Shown here: piece by piece, positions 1-11,214 of the stretch
Layout: each line of letters opens with the position of its first letter
Numbering within the stretch: position 1 is the first letter of the stretch
NCBI GenBank assembly: GCA_963693315.1
Contig: OY856187.1
Coordinates: 112,321,746-112,385,745, forward strand
Direction: 5' to 3'
Length of the DNA stretch: 64,000 nt
Origin: Diogma glabrata
Lineage: Eukaryota > Arthropoda > Insecta > Diptera > Cylindrotomidae
Position numbers and translations under genes: made by a program
The notes under the pieces: generated by a model
Told to the model about the DNA's origin: nothing
Database searches by the model: none
The model's input: the letters and a program-made list of their open reading frames with translations, nothing else

Positions 1-100
1 AATTAGGTTGGTGTAGTTGAGAGGGGCAGAGTAAATACTGCTTATAATCAATGATTCTGCACCATGGCGAGTCATTGGCGCCATAAAACCAATACAACTC

Positions 101-260
101 AAGCGTCTGTTTTCCATGTTAGGGGCGGCTTGGAGCGGGCGGTGTCTTGGATCAAGCGGCTCGCTATATAAATGTGTAGCAAGCGTCTGTTCTCCATGTT
201 AGGGGCGGTTTGCAGCGAGCGTCTGTCTTGGATCAAGCGGCTCGCTATACAAACGTGTTA
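101..260 (+). repeat. Two tandem 80-bp units in the LINE 5' region, copy 1
   Basis: The unit beginning AAGCGTCTGTT at 101 repeats at 181 with only a few differences. Each unit contains a GC-rich core (TTAGGGGCGG) and the segment TCTTGGATCAAGCGGCTCGC. The same two units are present in the second copy at 29024-29184. Tandem 5' monomers act as promoters in some other LINEs; a promoter role here is inference. Confidence 0.85.
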
Positions 261-367
261 AAAGGTTGTTTCTAGTGACCTTAAGATGCAGAACGAACCC
301 ATGCATGAAAATTTGGGTTGGGTTACGGATATGGGCTAACATCCCATATCCGTAAAAAATTATTCTC

Positions 368-1087
368 ATGAATTCTGTACACTGGCCTCGGAATATCTCG
401 GATTCATTATTGGAACGACCTCGGAAGCTGTACCTGGACTACGATTTAAAAATGGGAACCTGGAACGTGCTAAGCCTCCGAAGACCAGCAGATCTCTTAA
501 AACTCACTAAACAAGAGCTACACACTGGATATAGTGGCATTACAAGAACTAAGATGGCCAGGCAGTGGAATCCATGAAACAGCGAAAGGATACACTCTGT
601 ATTATTGGGGTCATCAAAACGGAGGAAAATTTGGAGTTGGCTTTCTAATACATCGTCGCGTGAATCAGTCGCGTGAATCATGTTATCGACTTCTGCCCAA
701 TTAATATGCGTTTATGCACACTGAGAATCCGCAGGCAAAAAATCAATGTAACGATCGTCAATGTTCATGCACCTACTGCAGATAAAGCAGATGATGAGTT
801 CTTACTAGAACTCGAAGAAGTCATCAATAACATACCGCGGCGACACGATATAAAAATCTGACGTTCGATCAAACAGAAGTGCTGATATGGACACAGATCA
901 TATGCTCGTCTTCTTTAAGTACAAGTGCAAATTATCATCTACATTTAACAGACAAGCAAAAAAGACCGTGCGCTGGAATTTCGAAGCATTTAAACATCCG
1001 AAAACGCTGAATAGATATCAGGAAATAATAAAACAAAACATAGAAGAGCATGACATGTCTTCTGAGATGCCATTAAACAAAAAATAA
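368..1087 (+). pseudogene. LINE AP-endonuclease domain, decayed (copy 1)
   Basis: The reading begins at 368 (MNSVHWPRNIS) and reaches the typical endonuclease opening MGTWNVLSLR at 452. It then changes frame near 570 and again near 670. The segment NVTIVNVHAPTADKADDEF at about 748-805 matches the endonuclease core. At about 857 the sequence jumps from the DIKI position to DRSIK-type sequence, so the GDFN and IDHV catalytic segments kept in copy 2 are deleted. The downstream part (887-1087) carries the final TDHMLVFFKYKCKL segment. The deletion alone makes it catalytically dead. Confidence 0.85.
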
Positions 1088-1118
1088 GAATGGCAAACGC
1101 TTCAATCAACCATTATAG

Positions 1119-3110
1119 CCGCAGCACAAACTACAATCGGAAAACGACTACTGAAATCACACAACGAATAGTTTGACGCCGAGTGCTGCCAGTCCGTTGA
1201 ACATAAACAAAAACTGCGAGAAAAATGGTTAACAAGGAACACCCGAAGCTCCCAAGTTGATTATCTATGCGCCAGGAAAGCCTCAGCAAAACTTCTACGT
1301 AAAAAGAAACGCAAACACATGAAGAGCTGCATCGAAAACATCAACCAACATGCGGCCAACGGAAATTCAAACAAGTGCTTTGTCAATGCACGGAATCTGA
1401 CAAAAAATTTTCACCCAAGATCTACAGCCATCAAAAATGAAAATAATGAACTTACAACAAGTGAACGTGATGTGCTGGCAGTGTGGCGATCCCAACTTTC
1501 AAGACCTACTGAATAGGACGAATGAAGTTCATCCTATTCGAGCAATTGCTTCATCAAGTGAGGAGATTTTTGTCCCTTACCCAGCAATAGAAGAAGTAAA
1601 AGCTGCCATTAAAAAACTGAAAAATGGCAAATCACCAGGCTACGATGGAATTTCGCAGAACTTTTGAAAAATGGAGGAGCAGCTCTGGTCTCACGTATAT
1701 ACGATCTGATTCTTGCAATCTGGGACCAAAAAGAACTACCTGCTGCATGGAAAACAGCTCTCATTGTTCCGCTACATAAGAAAAGTGACCGTCTAAAGTG
1801 TGCAAATTATCGTGGCATCGCACTGTTGAACACTACATACAAAATACTAGCTAATGTCGTACTTGCTCGACTCATCCCGTTCGCCGAATCTATCATCGGT
1901 GTGGTTTTCGTCCCAACCGCTCAACCATAGATCAATGTTTTACACTAAGGATGATTCTGGAAAAATGTTGGGAGTACAACATCAGCATTCACCAGATCTA
2001 CGTTGATTTCAGGCAAGCATATGATAGTATCATCCACGACAACCTCTGGTCCGCACTCATATGCCTTGGTATCCCAGAGAAACTTGTTTCTCTGTGCAAA
2101 CTCACAACATCAGGATCATATTGTAGAATAGTAATCGAAGGGTCAGTTTCTGATCCTTTCGATATATCATCAGGTGTTTGAAAAAGTGATGCACTCGCGC
2201 TCGTACTATTTAATTTGGCGCTGGAGTACGCGATAAGAAAAATCCAAATTGAGACACAAAACTGCATATATAACAAATCAAGTCAATCAAGTCAAGTCAA
2301 GTCAATCTAGTCAAGTTTTTGGCTACGCAGATGATATTGTGCTTCTTGGACGTAAAACAAGCGATATTAAGGATAGTCTCTCTCAGCTTGAAAGAAATGC
2401 TAAACGGCTTAGATTATGCATCAACACCGGCAAAATTAAAGTGTTAACAACATCTAAGAACATACCTCCCGGAAATCTGGATACTGGCGACTATGAAGTG
2501 GGACGCGTGGAAAACTTCAAATACCTCGGCTCTGTAATAACATCGTCAAATAACATGCAGGCAGATATCAAAGCCCGTGTCTCTGCCGCATACAAAGTTT
2601 TCTACGCATACTCAAAACTTCTACGATCAAAACATCTTTCGCGGTCGTGTAAACTCACACTTTACAAAGCATTAATTCGACCTGTGCTTACATGTGGAAG
2701 TGAAAGCTGGGCACTGACTTCCTCCGATTGTAGATTTCTATCAACATTATAGAGGAAAGTCATACGAACAATTTATGGTCCATGTAAAGTTGCAGAAAAT
2801 CAGTATAGAATCCGAATGAATCACGAAATCAGACAGCTTCTTGGAGGCTACGATGTAATCGGATTCATTAAATCCAACCGAATTAGATGGTTTGGTCATG
2901 TAGAAAGGGCACCATTGGATAGAATGATAAAAAAGCGTCCCAACAACAACCAGCTGGTGTTCGTCGAAGAGGAAGACCTAGACAACGCTGGCGTGATGAC
3001 ATCATCCAAGACCTTCGTGATATAGGATGTCGAAACTGGGGTCAACTGGTCATGGAACGAGATGTTTGGAAGCTGGTGGCACAGACGGCAAAATCCCTCC
3101 ATGGGAATTA
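1119..3110 (+). pseudogene. LINE reverse transcriptase and C-terminal domain, decayed (copy 1)
   Basis: The parts run in order over several frames: a basic linker (1319-1516), the RT approach KLKNGKSPGYDG (about 1612), RT palm segments (1664-2181) with YVDFRQAYDS at about 2000, the YADD box at 2321-2335, the thumb segment YLGSVITSSN at about 2522, and IRWFGHVERAP at about 2881. In-frame stops or shifts occur near 1667, 1930, 2181 and 2752. A run of GTCAA-like pentamers at about 2275-2315 lies just before the YADD box and is absent from copy 2. No functional protein could be made. Confidence 0.9.
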
Positions 3111-3127
3111 AACGCCAGAGAGAGAAA

Positions 3128-6100
3128 GGTCCAGAATAACACGTTATAAATTAAACATGTTTTTATTCCGTTTCAAACCATAAATCAACAATAATTCAGA
3201 GATCAGGTTCAGGCTATTATTTATTAATGAATTGTCCATATATTTCTTGAATTCAAGTATGCTCTCGATAGATAATAAGTTGCAGAATGTCATGCAAAAT
3301 AAGGCAGCAAAATATTCTGAAATTAAACTATTCTGAAGGTAAGTTTAGATGTTATTGAACAATAAGCATTGAATGATACCAATATCTTAAAAAAAATATT
3401 TAACGTGCCTGAAAGTTATATGCTCGGGCATTACTAAACAAAATGTTTAGAATAATTTGGAATAAAACTATTCATTAGAAAAAGATGATTAGCTGAAACA
3501 AATTGCCTTAAAAAATTATTTACATATTTCCTACATATTTTGTTATAATATAAAAATCATAGAGTCTCCGATCAACCTAAGAATCTAAAATTAATTAGAT
3601 ACCAATAAATATTTTCAAAAAAACACATTGAATTATTTTAACGACAAGTTGAAATAAATGAGTGAGATACGTGCTTTTTGAACCAAATAATTAAAATATA
3701 GACAAAAAATAACAAAAATCTAAAAACCAACAAAAAATCGATTAATTTTGTATATCTGATGATTTGTTTTTTCCGGTTGCAGTAAATTTCCATAAAATAT
3801 TCAACGTTTATATTTGTGTAAAGGCCATATTTTCTATATCTTGGTTGAAAAAATATAGTTTATGTAATACGAATGTGTTTTATCATATCATCACTTCATT
3901 TCACACGCAAAAAGTTATGTATAGCTTTGGTTTCAAGAGTAGCTCAGAAGCTTGAAAATATCTTAAATAAACTTGCAGAATAACAATGGGGAGAGCCATA
4001 TTTCTTTAAAATTTAAATCTTAGATATTAATTGCAAAAGACCAGACTAAGATTCATAATGGCACAGTTATTTCCACATTCTTAAATCGGAAACGTGGATA
4101 GGTTTCCAAGTGGAGCTCGGAACACTTTTTTTTGTAAGATATTTGTGATATATATATCAATATTACCGGGCCTTAAATATTTGGTTATGAAATCAAACTA
4201 TGACCCAGCGATATGGATCATAAGGTCCACATGTTTGTACAAACTCCGCCTAAAAATTTTAAAATCTCTTCCAAACATTAACAATTTTCTTTAAAATCTG
4301 AAATCCATTTAATTTTATCTTAAAGTTATCATCAAATTGTCGTTAGAAAATTGTATTTGTAATTGTGATTTGTCATTCTATTATACGAAGCAAAAGCAAA
4401 ATAAATAATCAACAGACCAGACCGTTGTTGCTTTTTATAAAAAAAAACAGCAAATCAATTCAATTATAGAATTTTTTAGACGACAAAATATAACTTAAGA
4501 TTTGGCTGGATAAGAAAATCTGAAAATATTTTCATGAGAATTTAAATAAAAGAAATAAATTGGATCGGTGATTCATTAGAATGTTTCTGTTGCTGCTTGG
4601 TTTTGAATTAATTTTTAAGAAACCAACTTTGCGTTAAATTTAACTTATATGATTTTCGTTGAAGTATATCTCAAAAATATATCATGACCAGAAAAAAATG
4701 TAAACTACCCATATCTGTATCTTGTAGATATACCATTAATATCACACAAATGCTGACATATATTTAAAGGAATGAATACATGAATGGAATTACAAGAGCA
4801 ATTTTTTCGGTCTATTCAAAAATTCAAATCACACCCAATAGATTGGTTTATTTTGTTACTCCTATTTTTTTTATGCTCGTATTTTTTATGTTTTAACATA
4901 ACTTGGATGTTCTTAGAAATAAACTCAAGAGCAATAGAAATAAATTACTTAATAAAATATTCAATTTATTGTTTCAATGTCAACTCAGGATTGTTAAATT
5001 ACATTAGATACAAATCCTTTGGATTAGATAACTAACTGTATATCATTGAGATTCTTGTGATTTGAAAAAAAGAAGATGACTTCCAGTTATATATTTGAAC
5101 TGCCATTATACTAATGTTTCTTTTAGTTTTTGTTCAATACTGGATAGGTTTTGTATTGAAAACTAAAAAGCTTTACTCGCAAAAATGCTCATTTGTTAAT
5201 CTTTTCTCAATTTCTCACCTGTTACTTGATTTAAACAATTTTTCTTCTTATCTTTCACAAGTATTGGTACAGATTTTTAATTTGCAAAAACAATACATAT
5301 GTCACTAAAAATTATTGCGAATATCGTTTAAATTGGAACTGTTGCCAAACCGAATCCGGAAATCCTCTGACCCCTGGTAACATCCAGCGACCTTCATAAA
5401 GCACTTTCAAATCGAGTCATATATGAATCAATTACCCTAGAATACCAGACGCAATCTAGCGTCATTAAGATCCAGTTGGTGACATATCTTAAATAATTGC
5501 ACGAACAGACATGGCACTGAAATTATTGAAAAGTATTTCTCAAGCGTGGGCACACCACATGATGATCGATTACGTAATACTTGAACAACTTGTACATATA
5601 CTTAAAAAAACCTAAAAAATAAATATATCCAGGAAAAGGCTACTTTTCTAAATTCCATTGATACATCAGAGTAGTATTTTTATTAGGTTTCTTTTATTGC
5701 AAGTTTTCCAACGCCATTTTGAATAATAAAAAGAATTGAATGGAGTCAAAACCTCCTATATTGTAAGCCATCTCAAAAAATAAAACTCCATATAAAAGAA
5801 TTCGAAAAATTTAATCAAAAACAGTAATCCAGTTTTTTACACATGGCAAGGTTCATTGTTTTATTGGCGTCATTTAAGAAGGCTTTGAAGAATATAGGTA
5901 TCGGTGGAGTATAATTAGTACACTTTTGCTTATTTTTAAAAATTCCATTGGCAGGGTTGCTAAAAAAATAAAAGTATACTAATCTGATGCGTGACATTAA
6001 TTTCGGACACTAGTTTTTCTTCGAAACAAGTTTATTTTTGTAGTTTTGTTCCATTGACGCATTGGTTTAATTGTTTTAATTTATTTTTAAATTCTAACTT

Positions 6101-6330
6101 AAATTCAGGAATGTGTTGTTAGTTTCAAACAAAACTAACAAGAGAATCACAACTGTGAGTTTTCAGAAGTTTACCTATATATATTGAAATGCATGGGAAA
6201 GTATATTTGTACTGGTACTGGTGTGCTGATTTCAGTGTTGCTGACTGTGACCCTATATATTTAATATTTATTAATTTGGCATTTTCCAGAAGTTTGGAAT
6301 ACTTTCCAAAGAATGGTTAAATTCAAAAAA
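3128..6330. other. AT-rich stretch with no recognised gene
   Basis: The open frames here (for example 3764-3955, 4784-5035 and 5114-5308) are short and rich in F, I, L, N and K, as expected by chance in AT-rich DNA, and resemble no protein family I know. Bases 5330-5560 are less AT-rich and could be an old element remnant that I could not identify. Confidence 0.6.
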
Positions 6331-6331
6331 A

Positions 6332-6965
6332 TTATTTTAATGCATCATCGATTAAATTGAAAGTCGTGTAGGAAGAAGCTAAAAAGTTTTGTAGGATTGG
6401 ACTTGCATTACCGCCCTGCTTTCTGTGTAACTTTAGCAATGATTCCTTGCCATCTTTTTCTCTTTTTTTAATTGTATTTTCATATTTCCTTCGGTTTTCC
6501 GTTGTGCTTTGGTGACAAAGTTGCACTTTGAGCTGACGACGTTTTTTGATTTTATTCCAGGACTGGTTGTCCTGGAATAAAGGTCGTCACTGGTTCCATG
6601 GTTTTCGGGAAATGTATTAGTATCCAAGCTCATCTGTTGCCGTTTTTACGTGTCAATTTGATCTATACTGATCTACGTTTGGTCTAGACTGATTGTTTTG
6701 TTCTGTGGTAGGGCTGGAGCGATTCTTTGAAGATGTGATTTGTGTTCTTGTCCCTCAATCTTTTTGTGTTGAGTTTTGTCCAATTAAATTTCCTCCAAAC
6801 CGATTTAACTATTTGTTATGTTTTACAGCGGTTGGTTTGATTTTGAATGTCACAGTTACCAGTTGATGGTCATTGGTCGCTATGTATGTCTGCACCTCAT
6901 TTTGCTCTGATATCTTGTATAGATGATAGAAACTTCTTACTAACCAGTATATGATCGATTTAGTT
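6332..6965 (-). pseudogene. LINE endonuclease C-terminus and linker, out of order
   Basis: On the minus strand the 6809-7069 frame changes character at about 6965. It passes from an RT-thumb segment (DIFVYLGCTVAKRK) straight into sequence resembling the end of a LINE endonuclease (TNDHQLVTVTFKIK, about 6850). The lower segment (6433-6633) resembles the endonuclease-RT linker (SDDLYSRTTSPGIKSKN). In an intact LINE the endonuclease precedes the RT, so this piece lies downstream of the RT it should precede. Either two truncated copies are joined or the element is rearranged. Family similarity was judged by eye. Confidence 0.6.
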
Positions 6966-7855
6966 TTCCTTTTTGCTACAGTACAACCAAGGTACACAAA
7001 TATGTCAACTTCATCTACATGTGTATTGTTGATGGTAATTGGTGTTATCGTTTTGGTGTTCAATCTCATAGCCTTTGTTTTCCTGATATTAATGTTGAGA
7101 CCAACTTCATGTGCAAGGGTTGATAGCTTCTATATTTTCTGCTGCATGTCCGTATGTGTGTGTGTAAGTAGACAGATGTCATCTACGTAGTCTAGATCAT
7201 TGAGCCGTCTTGTTGTGTTGCATTGGATTCCATTTGGACTTGCATCATCGAGCTTTCTCATGATACTATCTAGTACTATTAGGAATAGTAGCGGGGATAG
7301 TACACAGACTTGTCTCACTTCTCAGTTGTTGTAGTATTTATCACTTTGCTGTCCTTTGTTTTGTATTCTGTTGCCAGCATCCCAAAACATTTCTTTGATT
7401 AGATCAACTATTTTCTTCGGGACGCCCATTTCACAAAGTGTCTTCCATATCGCGCTTCTGTTAATTGAGTCGAAGGGGCGTTCGAAGTCCTCGAAGAGGA
7501 GATACAATGGTGAATTCCATTCATTTGATTGCTCTATGATGATACGATTGCTCTTTGATGATCGTTTGATTGCTCTACGATGAATGTTAATAGATGGGTT
7601 ATTCTTTTGAGAATGATCATCGCTAGTATTTGCATTATTGTGTTGAGCAGAGCTATACCTCTCCAATTTTTGCATTCTCTTCACCTTTCTTTGAAATTGT
7701 TATGGTTAAACCCTCTTTCCATTTGGTTGGTATTTTACCTTTGTTCCATACATCAGCTAATAGTGGTGTTAGAGCTTCTACTGTTGTGTTTACAACTGCT
7801 TTGAGTGATTGTGCTGATATGTTATCGGTACCAGCAGATTTGTTATTCTTGAGTA
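6966..7855 (-). pseudogene. LINE reverse transcriptase fragment, decayed
   Basis: Read on the minus strand, the RT begins next to 7855 with NNKSAGTDNISAQSLKA and continues with LLADVWNKGKIPTKWKEG. It passes LLFEDFERPFDSINRSAIWK (about 7490-7430), then RQVCVLSPLLFLIVLDSIMR (about 7318-7255), a YVDD box at about 7190-7180 (YVDDICLLTHTHTDMQQK) and the thumb segment EVDIFVYLGC. It is a different LINE subfamily from the copies at 1-3127 and 25976-29283. Frameshifts lie near 7684 and 7320. The 5' side stops abruptly at 7855, where hAT coding sequence of the opposite strand begins. Confidence 0.85.
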
Positions 7856-9257
7856 TTCGTTATACGAAAATTGATAATAGAAAAGTGGTAATCAAAGTAG
7901 TATTCCTTGGATTTTTTACTTTACATGGAAAAAAAGCCGCTGATCTAAGCGATGAAATTCTTAAAAATCTTAAAAATGACGGCTTAGATGTTATGAATTG
8001 TCGTTTCCAAAGTTATGATAATGCAACTGTTATGAGCGGTATACATGGAGGAGTGCAAGCTATTATTAAAGCAAAACTCAACACAGCAATTTTTTTGGGC
8101 TGCAGATCAATTGATTTATGTGACCAAACTCATTTGCAGAAAATGTAGCTTGTGTAACATTTTTTGGAACAGTGGAATCCATTTTTACATTTTTTTTCTG
8201 CTTCGACTAGCCGCTGGGAAGTGCTTGTTAAACAACGCAAAACTACTGTTAAAAGAGTCTTAACAATGCGTTGAAGTGCTCATTATGCTGAAGTATTGAA
8301 GTATTGGCTGAAAATGTTGATGGGATTGTGGCTGCAATTGAGAAATTAAGTGATCAACAAGAAAATGTAGACACTAGAGGCGCTGTACAGAACCTAATTC
8401 GTAAAGTGTGTGATTTTAAATTTCTCTGTTTTGTTTTGGAATGATGTTTTAAGAGAAGTAAATTGTGCTCAGATTGTATTGCAAAGGAAAGGCTTGAATA
8501 TTGATCAATTAGTTATAAAAATAGAGTCACTTCGTCTTTATATTGCAGAAAAACGGAGTCATATTGTACAGGAGGCAATAGATCTTGCTGTGAAAAAAAC
8601 GGAGAACTACGACATTCCAATGGATGGACGAATTCGTCGTAAATAACGAATGGCAGGTGAGTTGGCCCCTGATGTAGGACTGACACTATGAACTGAACTT
8701 AAGAAGGACATGTGTAAATGTTTTGACCGATTCTACGTTGAACTCCAAACTAGATTGAAGTCAGTTCAAGATGTAGCTTCATTGTTCGAGATTGTGCAGA
8801 CAAACACTTCACTTTTGGCGAACAGTAAAGAGTTGAAATTATCGGTATCAAGATCTACCGGTTTTTATGATGAGGTATCAGAAACGGAACTCCTCATAGA
8901 GAAACCAAGGTTGAGAAGGCATTTAAAAATAGAAAATGTTACAGTTTCTAGCTGGGTGTACCTATAGACTTTTTGAAATTCATCGCGGAATGGGATTTTA
9001 CAGAATCTCTTCCGAATTTTATGATCGCAATAAAGTTATTGATGACTATCTGCGTGTCAGTAGCTTCGAGTGAGAGGAGTTTGAGCAAATTAAAATTAGT
9101 TAATAATTACTTGCTGGCAACAATTACCCAAACGAGGCTTAACAATCTTGGCATATTAACAATAGAACATGAGGCAGCACAACATATAAATTTTGAGGAT
9201 GTGATTTCTAAGTTTGCAGCTGTTAAAGCTAGAAAGAAGAGATTTAAAATGTTTTAA
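7856..9257 (+). pseudogene. hAT transposase (ZMYM1-like), decayed C-terminal half
   Basis: The protein resembles the hAT transposases often labelled zinc finger MYM-type protein 1-like or 52 kDa repressor-like. Recognisable segments in order are VVFLGFFTLHGKKAADLSDE (about 7900), CRFQSYDNATVMSGIHGG (about 8000), LQRKGLNIDQLVIKIESL (about 8480), IPMDGRIRRK (about 8615), RLRRHLKIENVTVSSWVYL (about 8905) and the hAT dimerisation region VSVASSERSLSKLKLVNN (about 9055) with TRLNNLGILTIEHE. Stops or frameshifts occur near 8105, 8263, 8646, 8690 and 8967. The zinc finger and first catalytic part are absent. It cannot encode an active enzyme. Confidence 0.88.
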
Positions 9258-9527
9258 ATACGTATGTGGGAGTATATTAATTCTACTCTCATTTTTCTTT
9301 TACTATACCCTATCATAAAAGTTTCATTTTCGTGCATCGATGTGAAAGAATGTATAATAAAACAGGATTGTAATTATATGCAACTTATTAATAATAATGT
9401 TCATTTGTATTAATTAAATAAACTATAAATTACGTTTATTTGTCTTTTATTAATATTGGCAGTTTTCATTCTTGGGGTCACTCCATAATATCCGCATCGG
9501 GTGCCACCCATGCTAGCTACACCACTG
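7856..9527 (+). mobile_element. hAT-family DNA transposon, 5'-truncated (copy 1)
   Basis: The element retains its 3' half and terminus. The terminus at 9492-9527 ends GCTAGCTACACCACTG and is nearly the same as the 3' end of the complete copy at 45771-50015, so both belong to one family. The 5' half and 5' terminal inverted repeat are missing; the left border is the junction with LINE sequence at 7855. The 8 bases after the end (ATGAAACA, 9528-9535) are where a target duplication would be, but its partner cannot be located. Confidence 0.85.
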
Positions 9528-10194
9528 ATGAAACACAACACCCTTGAGTTACAAGATAATAGGATAGCGCTAACTGAGCTAGAACGGTGAGATAATATTC
9601 AAAGGGATAAAAAAGTGGTAATTTTATAAAGTAGTCAATTAGTCCATGAAGTTCCCCCATCATGTTGGTCAGAAAAAGAATGAAACCCAAAAATACCCAT
9701 TGTCTCGAATTAATTATATATTGTTTGGAAAAATTGTTTGCAACATTAGATCTGTAAGAATTTTTGTGACTTAATCGAAATGTATACTTCGAAGGATAAT
9801 TGCACAATTTGAAGAGGTCTTTGAACGAATTCAAGTAGACGGAATAATATCTAAGAAATGTTCGCTATTCTGAGAGGAAGCTATATAATTGAAACACAAA
9901 ATAACACTAAATGCGATACAAATATATACTGACAGGTTTACAAACAATAAATGAAATTCCATAGAAAATTATACAATGTTTACGAAAACAGTGTGTCTTC
10001 TTGATTAAAAGCAAACAACGTCTAACCCTTACCGACAGTTTAAAGGCAGTTTATAGAATTTTGAGTTCTGTTGATCGTTTATCTGTCACTCATATGTGCA
10101 AACATTTCAACCAACCAGCAATCTGAGTTTAAGAGGAGGCATTGTATTGATTATTATATATGAGGCGTGAACGGGACCATACAAAAGTTTTTTT
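9528..10194. other. AT-rich stretch with no recognised gene
   Basis: I see no coding similarity. The minus-strand open frame at 9517-9834 overlaps the hAT terminus and has no recognisable motif. Confidence 0.55.
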
Positions 10195-11214
10195 CTCCAA
10201 ATCAGAAAATATTTTTGTAATTTTTTTAAATTTTTTGAACGGCACCCTTGCCGTCAGTGACGGTCACTTATTTTAAATTTTTCCTAGAACGACATACGTC
10301 TTGATTTTGCAGGCAATTTAATGCGTATAAATTTTTTTTTAAATATATAAGTTCGTTAGTATTTTGCCCGTTATAGAATACGATAAAAATATTAAAAACA
10401 AATTTGAGGGCAGTTTTCTACCTTATTTGGGGGTTTTAAAGTTTTAAATCATTTTTTCGAAATGTATGACAAGCTTCTTTTCAATTACTTTTTTTAATTT
10501 AGTTTAAAAATGCACTTTTAAGAAATTCTTATCAAGTGATGGAAGTACTACCGATGTGAGCGCTAGAGGGCGCTGAATGTTAAAAAGCACCTCCAAAACC
10601 AATTTTCATATTATATATTGTGCTAAGCGAAAAATAAAGAGCAATTAGTGTAATTTAAAATAATTATTGTCCCTGAACTCAAATCCGGTGTCATATTTTT
10701 AAAATTCAAAATGGCTGATCCAATATGGCGGCCAATATTTTTTAAATTGACGGATTTTCATAATCTACGTAAAATTCTTGTAAAAATCGTGAAGAGCAAA
10801 ATTATCCTGCATAGTGCTATTTTCGAGAGAAAAAAATTATTAAGTTTTAGAACTTCGTGAAAACTCTGTTTTTTTACTTTAAGTGCTATCTAACGTACAC
10901 ATCGATACTACTTCCATTATGCGATAAGAATTATTTGAAATTGCATATTTCAATCTAAATTAAAATTTAAAACAAAACGTATCATACATTTCGAAAAATT
11001 GATTTAAAATTATAAAACCCCAAAATAAGGGAGAAAAAGACCCTCAGAATGTTTTTTATTAATTATATTGTATTCTACAGGAAAATGTTAACGAACTTTT
11101 ATTGTTTTAAAATAATTGTATATGCATTAAATTGCCTACAAAATCAAGACGTTTATCGTTCAAAAGTGTACTGGTCAAAAAATTAAAAAAAATTCCAAAA
11201 ACGTTTTCTGATGG
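10195..11214. repeat. Long fold-back inverted repeat (palindromic element 1)
   Basis: The left arm is about 10195-10570 and the right arm about 10890-11214, separated by about 320 bp. Paired landmarks are CGTCTTGATTTTGCAGGCAA at about 10298 with its complement at about 11131-11150, and TTCTTATC near 10531 with GATAAGAA near 10924. The outer tips pair as TCAGAAAA at about 10203 with TTTTCTGA at about 11204. The arms have diverged and the left arm has about 35 extra bases, so this is an old structure and not a recent assembly duplicate. It has no coding capacity. It fits a fold-back or MITE-like element; the family is unknown. Confidence 0.8.

Larger units (their letters stand above)
1..3127 (+). 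mobile_element. RTE-like non-LTR retrotransposon, copy 1 (decayed, cut by the window edge)
   Basis: This is an AP-endonuclease/reverse-transcriptase LINE of the kind often annotated as 'craniofacial development protein 2-like' plus RT. The order seen is a 5' untranslated region with two 80-bp repeats, an endonuclease start near 452 (MGTWNVLSLR), RT with the YADD box at about 2321-2335, a C-terminal region containing IRWFGHVERAP, and a short AGAGAG-type tail at about 3115-3127. It shares sequence end to end with copy 2 (25976-29283, minus strand). Stops and frameshifts break it into at least seven frames, and about 255 bp of the endonuclease region are missing relative to copy 2. Base 1 is already inside the element, so the true 5' end is outside the window. 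The RTE assignment rests on the domain order and the microsatellite tail and is an inference. Confidence 0.88.

Noticed and set aside
3764..5308. Short hydrophobic frames resembling membrane peptides
   Set aside because: Composition is what AT-rich random DNA gives; there are no family motifs and no promoter or splice context.
7630..8148. A 172-codon frame across the LINE/hAT junction as a fusion gene
   Set aside because: Its first part is antisense to LINE RT and only the later part is transposase; the fusion is accidental.
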